Part shown: positions 1 through 6,100 of the stretch, one piece after another
How the letters are laid out: each line of letters opens with the position of its first letter
How positions within the stretch are numbered: the stretch's first letter is position 1
Assembly: GCA_003170995.1 (NCBI GenBank)
Contig: PMXT01000058.1
Location: 4,600-18,987, forward strand
Length of the DNA: 14,388 nucleotides
Direction: 5' to 3'
Origin: Actinomycetota bacterium
Lineage (GTDB): Bacteria > Actinomycetota > Thermoleophilia > Gaiellales > Gaiellaceae
Translations under genes and position numbers: made by a program
Notes under the pieces: model-generated
What the model was told of the DNA's origin: nothing
Databases searched by the model: none
Seen by the model: the letters and a program-made list of their open reading frames with translations, nothing else

Positions 1-2
1 CA

Positions 3-317
3 GATGACGTCGCTGCACGCGACGGCGGCGGTACGGTTGGTCTACCGGAGCCGAACATCTGGAAAACTGGGAGTGCGGCGGAGAAGAAGTTCCTCGCCAT
101 GAACAAGAAGTACAGGAACGTTCCGACCCAGTACTACACCCCCTTCGTAAAAGGCATGAAGGGTGTTCAGATGGTGCCAGAGACCGTGAAAGCACAAGAT
201 ATCTATGCGGTTCTCGACACACCTATGGCACAAGTTCTCACGAACTCGGGTGCGAACGTAGCCAGTCTGCTCTCGGCTGCGACGACGGCTGTCAACGGAA
301 TTCTGGCGGCTGCTTAG
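3..317 (+). CDS. ABC sugar transporter substrate-binding protein, C-terminal part (5' end outside window)
   Basis: The frame is open from the window edge to TAG at 315-317, giving about 104 residues, so this is the C-terminal quarter of a protein that starts upstream. Visible segments (LPEPNIWKTGSAAEKKFLAMNKKY, shown here as LPEPNIW and KKFLAMNKKY, then YYTPFVKGMKGV and the tail SLLSAATTAVNGILAAA) fit the end of family 1 extracellular solute-binding proteins. In that family a helical C-terminus close to 'LL..A...VN..L' is usual. It would bind oligosaccharide outside the membrane and deliver it to the two permeases encoded next. The ATG at 99 is internal, because coding continues upstream without a break. 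The family call rests on a short C-terminal region plus the downstream permeases, so the ligand cannot be read here; the locus suggests an alpha-glucan oligosaccharide. Confidence 0.8.
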   Translation, partial: DDVAARDGGGTVGLPEPNIWKTGSAAEKKFLAMNKKYRNVPTQYYTPFVKGMKGVQMVPETVKAQDIYAVLDTPMAQVLTNSGANVASLLSAATTAVNGILAAA

Positions 318-337
318 TTAACACGTTCTAGGTTAAA

Positions 338-373
338 GCCAAGGGTCGCCGTTCAAAACCGGCGGCCCTTGGC
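338..373 (+). terminator. Intercistronic hairpin between binding protein and permease genes
   Basis: Arms 338-351 (GCCAAGGGTCGCCG) and 360-373 (CGGCGGCCCTTGGC) pair over 14 positions with one G-U wobble around an 8-nt loop. Only a short ATTTACT follows, so it is not a classical U-tailed terminator. Placed 20 bases after the binding-protein stop and 36 before the permease start, it probably causes partial termination or protects the 3' end of the upstream mRNA, giving excess binding protein over permease, as is known for mal-type operons. The stem is seen directly; its role is inferred. Confidence 0.65.
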
Positions 374-409
374 ATTTACTCTGCTCAACACCCACAGGAA
401 GGTTCCGGC

Positions 410-1336
410 ATGGTCGTACCGGCAGTGAGCACTGGAGTTAGTGCGTTTCGATGGGGGCGCATACGTCGTAGGATCGCAGACAACTTCATGGCCTATCTGT
501 TCATGGCGGCCGCGATCGCTTGTTTTGCTTTCTTCTCGTGGTACCCGCTTTACTACGGGTTCCAGCTCGCCTTCCAACAAAACAACTTCATCGACCCTGC
601 GAAGTGGGTCGGTTTCGCCAATTACCGACATGTCATTGCGGATCCGAACTTCAAGAGGGCGTGGACGAACACGATTAGGTTCAGCGTTTTTGCCCTTCTC
701 CTCGGTGCTGCGGTACCGTTCTTTACCGCGCTCCTACTGAACGAACTTCGTCATTTCAAGGGCTATCTTCGCGTCGCTGTCTACACGCCGGTCATGTTGC
801 CACCGGTCGTCGTATGCCTGCTCTGGAGGTACTTCTACACCCCCAGTGGCGGACCATTCAACTTCCTCCTGCACGCGGCGCATTTGCCGACCTCTCAATG
901 GGTGCAGTCAGCCGATGCGAACATGGTTATGCTGTCGCTGGTGTTCTGCGCAACCTGGGGGAATATGGGAGCCGCAACTATCATCTACCTTGCGGCGCTT
1001 CGGGGGATCCCCGGGGAGATCTACGAGGCATCCGAGATAGACGGTGCCGGTTTCTGGCGCAGGCTGCGCGACGTAACACTGCCGCACATGCGGTTCATCG
1101 TGTTGGTTATGGTGTTGCTACAGATCATTGCGACGATGCAGGTCTTCACCGAGCCATTTGTCTTAGGCGGAGGACCAACGAACGAAATGTCGATGACGTT
1201 GATGACAATGATCTATCAAGTCGCTTTCGTTACTCCTCGTAACTTTGGATACGCTGCCGCGCTAAGCACTATGCTCTTTACCGTGCTTCTAGCTTTTTCG
1301 GCCCTCTACCTCTTTGTTACACGAACAAGGGACTAA
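410..1336 (+). CDS. ABC sugar transporter permease, MalF/UgpA type
   Basis: This 308-residue integral membrane protein would form one half of the transmembrane channel of a carbohydrate ABC importer. It has a short basic N-terminus and about six hydrophobic segments (roughly residues 27-50, 90-110, 121-140, 171-195, 228-246 and 280-303). The cytoplasmic coupling loop that docks on the ATPase is clear near residues 206-225: EASEIDGAG followed by VTLP, the EAA-x3-G...LP signature of binding-protein-dependent permeases. The ATG at 410 is preceded by AGGAAGG (396-402) at 7-nt spacing. It follows the binding-protein gene after a hairpin and is followed by the MalG-type partner after 6 bases. Length is normal for the MalF/UgpA class without the extra loop of E. 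coli MalF. Substrate is not readable from the permease. Confidence 0.93.
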   Translation: MVVPAVSTGVSAFRWGRIRRRIADNFMAYLFMAAAIACFAFFSWYPLYYGFQLAFQQNNFIDPAKWVGFANYRHVIADPNFKRAWTNTIRFSVFALLLGAAVPFFTALLLNELRHFKGYLRVAVYTPVMLPPVVVCLLWRYFYTPSGGPFNFLLHAAHLPTSQWVQSADANMVMLSLVFCATWGNMGAATIIYLAALRGIPGEIYEASEIDGAGFWRRLRDVTLPHMRFIVLVMVLLQIIATMQVFTEPFVLGGGPTNEMSMTLMTMIYQVAFVTPRNFGYAAALSTMLFTVLLAFSALYLFVTRTRD

Positions 1337-1342
1337 CCGACC

Positions 1343-2326
1343 ATGACAGTACTTCCAGACGAAACTGCCGAGAGGTGGCGCTTTCTAGCCGCTGTGACAG
1401 AACCTCTCCTTCGCCGAAAAAAGGGTTGGCGACGCAAGAAAGACGAACCCAACGCGTCGCGCACTCTCGTTTCCGACTTAGACGTTAAGCGCTCGCGATA
1501 CATCTACTACGCCGTTCTAAGCCTCGTCGTGATCGTCTTCACGGTCGTGTTTGTCTCGCCGTACTATTGGATGATTATTTCGGGTGTCAAGTCGTCGCAA
1601 GAGATCGTTAATCCCACACCGTCCGTTTTCCCCCATCATTTTCATTGGGGCACGTACTACCATACGTGGGGTGATCTAAGTCTCGGCACCTACTTCAAGA
1701 ACACCGTTATCTATGCGGTGGGAGGATGGTTAATCAAACTGGTCGTAGATGTCTTGTTCGCTTACGCAATCTCGAAACTAAGGCCTGTATTTGGCAAGGT
1801 GGTTTTCGGAATGGTCGTGGCGACTCTCATGTTGCCCGCAACTGCGCTCGTAATCCCCGCCTTTAGAGTCGTCGCCGATGTTCCTATCTTTCACGTTAGC
1901 CTTATCAATACACCTTGGGCGCTTTGGCTTCCCGGCGCCGCTGACGCGGTAACGATCTATCTGCTTAAGCGATTCTTCGATCAACTCCCAGACGAACTTC
2001 TCGACGCGGCGAAGATCGATGGAGCAGGCCGGCTGCGCATCCTTTGGAACATCGTGCTACCGCTCTCCCGCCCGGTCATCGCTGTCGTCTCGATCCTCAC
2101 GATCATCGGCATTTGGAAGGACTTTCTCTGGCCTCTGCTTGTTCTCCAGAGCTCTGATAAGTGGTCGTTGAGTGTCGCGCTCGTGCAAATGAGGTATATA
2201 GCGACGGTGCCGCAGAACGAACTGATGGCAGCACTCGTGCTCTCGAGCCTACCGATGTACGTGATCTTTCTGTTCTTCCAGAAGCAAATCCTTGGCGGCT
2301 TGACAGCCGGCGCAATCAAGGGATGA
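1343..2326 (+). CDS. ABC sugar transporter permease, MalG/UgpE type
   Basis: This 327-residue membrane protein is the second channel subunit, partner of the MalF-type permease. An unusually long, basic cytoplasmic N-terminus (about 50 residues, with RRKK and RRKKDE runs) precedes the first membrane helix at roughly 53-78. The coupling loop is at about 221-240 (DAAKIDGAG ... IVLP). The ending, FFQKQILGGLTAGAIKG, is typical of MalG-like proteins, whose C-terminus commonly reads 'FVRGLTAGAVKG'. It starts 6 bases after the upstream stop, with AAGGGA (1326-1331) inside the preceding gene as ribosome site. Its TGA (2324-2326) overlaps an ATG at 2323 as ATGA, a coupling layout that would lead into the next gene were that gene not out of frame. 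No ATP-binding subunit is present, so a shared MsmK/UgpC-type ATPase elsewhere is likely. Confidence 0.92.
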   Translation: MTVLPDETAERWRFLAAVTEPLLRRKKGWRRKKDEPNASRTLVSDLDVKRSRYIYYAVLSLVVIVFTVVFVSPYYWMIISGVKSSQEIVNPTPSVFPHHFHWGTYYHTWGDLSLGTYFKNTVIYAVGGWLIKLVVDVLFAYAISKLRPVFGKVVFGMVVATLMLPATALVIPAFRVVADVPIFHVSLINTPWALWLPGAADAVTIYLLKRFFDQLPDELLDAAKIDGAGRLRILWNIVLPLSRPVIAVVSILTIIGIWKDFLWPLLVLQSSDKWSLSVALVQMRYIATVPQNELMAALVLSSLPMYVIFLFFQKQILGGLTAGAIKG

Positions 2327-2403
2327 AGCCGCGTAACATCGGCTCATCACAACGAACGCTACGCTGGGTTCTAGCGAGAGAAAACAAGACACACGCGAGT
2401 TAG
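2323..2403 (+). other. Short reading frame from the coupled ATG; probable out-of-frame 5' end of the GH13 gene
   Basis: ATG 2323-2325 overlaps the permease stop as ATGA and reads 26 codons (MKPRNIGSSQ ... KTHAS) to TAG at 2401-2403. It overlaps the GH13 frame, which opens after TAA 2334-2336 and has no ATG, GTG or TTG before its conserved N-terminus. Adding one base anywhere between about 2337 and 2400, for example in the A4 run at 2381-2384, would join this start to the GH13 frame. I read it as the true beginning of the GH13 gene split by a one-base loss, or as a coupling leader peptide. Confidence 0.5.
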
Positions 2404-4046
2404 GGAGTTTCTTCCCGAGTGACGACTCGCGGCTCTGGTGGCGGAGCGCGGCTATCTACCAGGTCTATATCCGGAGCTTCGGCGACGGAAATGGCGACGG
2501 CGTCGGCGATCTCGCCGGCGTTCGTGCACGGCTCGGTTACTTGTACGAGTTAGGCATCGACGCGATCTGGTTCAACCCGTGGTATCCCTCACCGATGGCC
2601 GATGGGGGCTACGACGTTACTGACTACCGCGACATCGACCCGCTCTTCGGCACGCTCGAAGAAGCCGAAGAGCTGATCGCTGAGGCGAATCGGCTCGGTA
2701 TCCGCGTAATCATCGACATAGTTCCCAACCACTGCTCGGACAAGCACGCGTGGTTTCGGGCGGCGCTCGCGGCGAAACCCGGCTCAACAGAGCGGGAGCG
2801 CTTTTGGTTTCGTCCCGGCCGGGGTGCAAACGGGGAAGATCCTCCAAACGAGTGGCGCTCGTTTTTCGGCGGCAGTGCTTGGACGCGTACGACTAATCCG
2901 GACGGTAGTCCCGGCGATTGGTATCTGCACCTTTTTGCGTCTGGGCAACCCGACCTAAATTGGAGCAATTTAGAGGTGCGACGTGAGCACGAGGACGTGC
3001 TGCGCTTTTGGTTTGACCGCGGTGTCGCCGGTGCGCGGATCGACTCGGCAACGTTGCTCTTCAAGGACGCGGCGCTGCCCGACTTCGACCCCGAGCATGC
3101 GCTGGTTCCGCATCCCTACATCGATCGTGACGAGCTGCACGAGCTGTACCGCGAGTGGCGCGCGATCGCCGACAGCTATCCCGGATCGCGGATCTTAGTC
3201 GGCGAGATCTGGCTTCCCGACCGCGACCGCTTCGCGCGCTACCTTCGCCCGGACGAGCTGCATACGGCGTTCGACTTCGAGTTCCTCGCCTGCCCTTGGG
3301 AAGCTGCGCGCTTGCGCGCGGTGATCGACGCCACGCTCGCTGCGCATGACCCCGTAGGCGCGTCTCCGACCTGGGTGCTCTCAAACCACGACGTAACGCG
3401 CGACGTGACCCGCTACGGGCGAGCAGAGACGGGTCTTGGTTCCGAGGAGGAGACGTGCAGCATTCGGACTGTCGACCTTATGCGAGGCACTCGCCGTGCA
3501 CGAGCAGCGGCTCTACTGACGCAAGCGCTTCCGGGCGCTGTCTGCATCTATCAGGGAGAGGAGCTCGGCCTCTCCGAAGTCGAGGACCTTCCGGAGAATG
3601 TCCTTCAGGATCCGGTCTTCTTTCGCTCCGGCGGAACGAATCCGGGCCGCGACGGCTGCCGGGTGCCGCTTCCGTGGGAGGGCGATGCACCGCCATTCGG
3701 CTTTAGTGACGGTAACGCCAGCGCTCCACCCTGGTTGCCTCAGCCGGCTTCCTGGAGAAACTTCACGGCCGCCTTCCAGGTCAGCGACCCGCGCTCGATG
3801 CTTACGCTCTACCGCAAAGCGTTGCACATCAGGCGCCAAGAGCGAGCGTTTGGTGACGGTCCGATTAGGTGGCTCTCTGCGCCCGCCAACGTACTCGCGT
3901 TCAGTCGCGGCGACAAGCTAATATGTGTCGTCAATCTTTCCGAAGAAAGCGTGGAACTACCTCCACACCACGGCGTTCTGCTTGCTAGCGAGTTGCTCGA
4001 CGGCGACTTGTTACCGGCTGACGCCGCGGTCTGGCTAAGGACGTGA
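2337..4046 (+). CDS. GH13 family alpha-glucosidase / oligo-glucosidase (start codon unresolved)
   Basis: This is a cytoplasmic glycoside hydrolase of family 13 that would cleave terminal alpha-linked glucose from imported oligosaccharides; no signal peptide is seen. All four family regions are present: DIVPNH (region I), GARIDSA with the nucleophile Asp at 3042-3044, VGEIW with the acid/base Glu at 3204-3206, and LSNHD with the third Asp at 3390-3392. The N-terminus WWRSAAIYQVYIRSF plus a GDGNGDGVGDL loop is that of oligo-1,6-glucosidase/alpha-glucosidase enzymes, and so is QPDLNW before region II. About 535 residues follow the first conserved Trp, a normal size. Coordinates mark the open frame from the upstream TAA. 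No ATG, GTG or TTG lies in frame between 2337 and 2540, and the first possible start, TTG 2541, would delete the first strand and the calcium-loop motif. CTG 2364 is the only near-cognate candidate noted. Linkage specificity is inferred from context only. Confidence 0.85.
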   Translation, partial: HRLITTNATLGSSERKQDTRELGSFFPSDDSRLWWRSAAIYQVYIRSFGDGNGDGVGDLAGVRARLGYLYELGIDAIWFNPWYPSPMADGGYDVTDYRDIDPLFGTLEEAEELIAEANRLGIRVIIDIVPNHCSDKHAWFRAALAAKPGSTERERFWFRPGRGANGEDPPNEWRSFFGGSAWTRTTNPDGSPGDWYLHLFASGQPDLNWSNLEVRREHEDVLRFWFDRGVAGARIDSATLLFKDAALPDFDPEHALVPHPYIDRDELHELYREWRAIADSYPGSRILVGEIWLPDRDRFARYLRPDELHTAFDFEFLACPWEAARLRAVIDATLAAHDPVGASPTWVLSNHDVTRDVTRYGRAETGLGSEEETCSIRTVDLMRGTRRARAAALLTQALPGAVCIYQGEELGLSEVEDLPENVLQDPVFFRSGGTNPGRDGCRVPLPWEGDAPPFGFSDGNASAPPWLPQPASWRNFTAAFQVSDPRSMLTLYRKALHIRRQERAFGDGPIRWLSAPANVLAFSRGDKLICVVNLSEESVELPPHHGVLLASELLDGDLLPADAAVWLRT

Positions 4047-4049
4047 GCC

Positions 4050-5774
4050 GTGATGGGTCATCGATCTCTTAAGAAAACAGTGGTTTGCCTGACGCTCGCT
4101 GGTCTGGTCGCGAGCGGGCTGGGCGTGTGGAGTTACCAGACGGCGCTGGGAGCTCGCCCACGCGGCGCGAGTCTGCCCTTCCGCGAGTACCAGGCGGAGA
4201 GCGCCAAGACCTCCGGCCACGTGATCGGCCCGAGCCGAAAGTTTGAGACAAAGGCAGCGGAAGCGTCGGGAAGAAAAGCAGTACTTCTCAATGGCGGACA
4301 GTACGTCGAGTTCACACTGAAGTCGCCGGCGAATGCAGTCGACATCCGCTACAGCATTCCCGACTCTTCAAACGGCTCTCCGCGGAGTATTCCACTTGCG
4401 ATCCAGGTGAATGGGGTGGCGGCAGGCGATTTGACGCTGACCACCGCTTACAGCTGGTTCTACGGCGGCTATCCCTTTACGAACAACCCGCATGACGGCG
4501 GTGCCCATCACTTCTTCGACGATGTGCGGACGATGTTCGGGAGCACGTTTCCTGCAGGCGCGAAGGTGCGACTAGTCGCGAGTGCCTCGACCGTCATCGA
4601 TCTCGCGGATTTCGAGCTAGTCGGCCCACCGCTCGAGCGCCCCGCCAACTCGATCGCCGTGACGGATTACGGCGCCGATCCGACCGGTGTTATCAACTCC
4701 GGTAATGCCTTTAGGGACGCGATCGCAGCCGGTCAAGCACAAGGCAAGCCGGTTTGGATACCTCGAGGAACGTTCTACGTCACAGGCCACGTCATCGTCG
4801 ATGACGTCACCCTTCAAGGTGCGGGGCCTTGGTACAGCGTGCTCCGAGGAGAGGGGTTAGGTATTTACGGCAACTATCCGCCGAGTCCGAGCACCAACGT
4901 TCGGCTCTCGGACTTCGCCATTTTCGGTGAGGTTACAGAGCGCAATGACAGCGCTCAAGTCAACGGCATCGGCGGTGCGCTTGGCGGAGGTTCTGTCATT
5001 TCGAACATCTGGATTCAGCATACGAAGGTCGGGATCTGGCTCGACGGTCCTTTCGACGGTCTCCTGGTGACGGGATGCCGCATTCAAGATGTCACGGCTG
5101 ATGGGCTCAACCTTCACAAGGGCATCAGTCATGCGATCGTCGAGAACACATTCGTTCGAAACACCGGGGACGACGGTCTTGCGATGTGGTCGGAAGGACT
5201 AGCGGACAAACACGACACGTTCCGCTTCGACACGGTTTCACTCCCGATCCTCGCCAACAACGTCGCCATCTACGGAGGCTCGAACAACAGCGTTACGGAC
5301 AGTCTGCTCTCGGACACGGTCACCGAAGGTGGAGGTATTCAAGTTGCAAACCGGTTCGCCAGCGCTCCCCTGGCGGGGACGACCACGCTGGCGCGAAACA
5401 CGATCATGCGCGCGGGCTCGTACTACCCCGTGGGAGCATTCAACTACGGGGCGATCACCTTCTACGCGATGATCACGGCCGTGACCGGATACGAGCGCAT
5501 CACGGATACCAAGATCCTCGATAGCTCTCACGCAGCGATCCAGTTCGTCGGGAATGGCGTAAAGAACGTCAGATTCGATCGACTCACCATTGACGGTGCG
5601 ACCTTCGGTGTTCAGGTGCAGAGCAACGGCAGCGCGAGCTTCTATCACGCGACAGCGAAGAAACTCAGTACGGCCGGCGTGTTCTTCTGCCCGACCGCTA
5701 ACCACTTCAAGCTCTATGGTAAGGCCCACTGGCTAAAGCGAAAGCGCTGCGGACCAGAGCGGCCTAGAAAGTAG
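4050..5774 (+). CDS. Secreted GH87-like alpha-1,3-glucanase / mycodextranase (beta-helix)
   Basis: The 574-residue product starts at GTG 4050 or ATG 4053, 3-6 bases after the GH13 stop, with AAGGA at 4037-4041. An N-terminal signal peptide is clear: basic RSLKK, a hydrophobic core, then SYQTALGA with likely cleavage near residue 35. Residues about 45-190 look like a CBM35/CBM6-type beta-sandwich (FREYQAESA, GGQYVEFTL, DLADFELVG). From about 202 (VTDYGADPTG) a right-handed parallel beta-helix begins, as in pectate-lyase-fold enzymes. ADGLNLH and NTGDDGLAMWS place Asp351, Asp374 and Asp375 with spacing 0/23/24. This equals the catalytic triad I recall for GH87 alpha-1,3-glucanase Agl-FH1 (D1067, D1090, D1091). 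It would cut alpha-1,3-glucan or nigeran outside the cell for the linked transporter. The tail is basic (KRKRCGPERPRK). The fold is secure; the GH87 family is well supported but untested, and the exact substrate is open. Confidence 0.75.
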   Translation: MMGHRSLKKTVVCLTLAGLVASGLGVWSYQTALGARPRGASLPFREYQAESAKTSGHVIGPSRKFETKAAEASGRKAVLLNGGQYVEFTLKSPANAVDIRYSIPDSSNGSPRSIPLAIQVNGVAAGDLTLTTAYSWFYGGYPFTNNPHDGGAHHFFDDVRTMFGSTFPAGAKVRLVASASTVIDLADFELVGPPLERPANSIAVTDYGADPTGVINSGNAFRDAIAAGQAQGKPVWIPRGTFYVTGHVIVDDVTLQGAGPWYSVLRGEGLGIYGNYPPSPSTNVRLSDFAIFGEVTERNDSAQVNGIGGALGGGSVISNIWIQHTKVGIWLDGPFDGLLVTGCRIQDVTADGLNLHKGISHAIVENTFVRNTGDDGLAMWSEGLADKHDTFRFDTVSLPILANNVAIYGGSNNSVTDSLLSDTVTEGGGIQVANRFASAPLAGTTTLARNTIMRAGSYYPVGAFNYGAITFYAMITAVTGYERITDTKILDSSHAAIQFVGNGVKNVRFDRLTIDGATFGVQVQSNGSASFYHATAKKLSTAGVFFCPTANHFKLYGKAHWLKRKRCGPERPRK

Positions 5775-6100
5775 CCTCGCGTGACAACTGCGGGCTTGTC
5801 GCATACCTACAGGCGCGGGCACGGACGCGATGGGAGCTGCTCAAGACGTTCGCGAGCGCCGGGAAGGGCGCATAGACTTTCGCGCTCCAGCAGGCGAAAG
5901 TTTCGACTGACGGTCGCGTAGTCGAAACCGAGATGGTCCGGCGCGGAACACGGGCGGGCGGCCGTTAGCCGCTTCCGCCATACCTATCTAGGGGGTGTCG
6001 TGAAGCCCCGAAACGGGGTACGGAGAGCACGCTCTGATCTCAGCGGCAGGCGCCGATTACCGGTTCGATTTCGTTTATTCGGCGAGGACAGGAGCTCCCA
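5775..6100 (+). promoter_or_regulatory. Gene-free leader with competing hairpins before the GGDEF-EAL gene
   Basis: No convincing gene lies in these 326 bases. They hold two abutting perfect 8-bp hairpins: ACTTTCGC 5876-5883 with GCGAAAGT 5894-5901, and TTTCGACT 5901-5908 with AGTCGAAA 5920-5927. T5901 is shared, so both cannot fully form. The first also competes with GAGCGC 5854-5859 pairing GCGCTC 5882-5887. Downstream, CCCC 6006-6009 can pair either with GGGG 6015-6018 (GAAAC loop) or with GGGG 5991-5994. This could combine a terminator for the glucanase gene with an attenuator or riboswitch-like leader for the c-di-GMP enzyme gene. I do not recognise a known riboswitch consensus. Pairings are seen; function is inferred. 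Confidence 0.4.
6006..6018 (+). promoter_or_regulatory. Small GC hairpin in the leader of the GGDEF-EAL gene
   Basis: CCCCG-AAA-CGGGG forms a compact stem 83 bases before the TTG start. GGGG at 5991-5994 is an alternative partner for the CCCC arm. It is too far from the ribosome site (AGGAG 6090-6094) to block it directly. Confidence 0.35.

Noticed and set aside
2384..2400. Programmed -1 frameshift site in the GH13 leader
   Set aside because: The nearest candidate (A GAA AAC in the leader frame) is not a canonical X XXY YYZ slippery heptamer and no strong downstream stem was found; an indel is simpler.
5840..6030. Known c-di-GMP riboswitch before the EAL gene
   Set aside because: The conserved GEMM-I core elements (such as GCGCAAAG with a GGGUUGCC-like block) were not found, so only generic structure is claimed.
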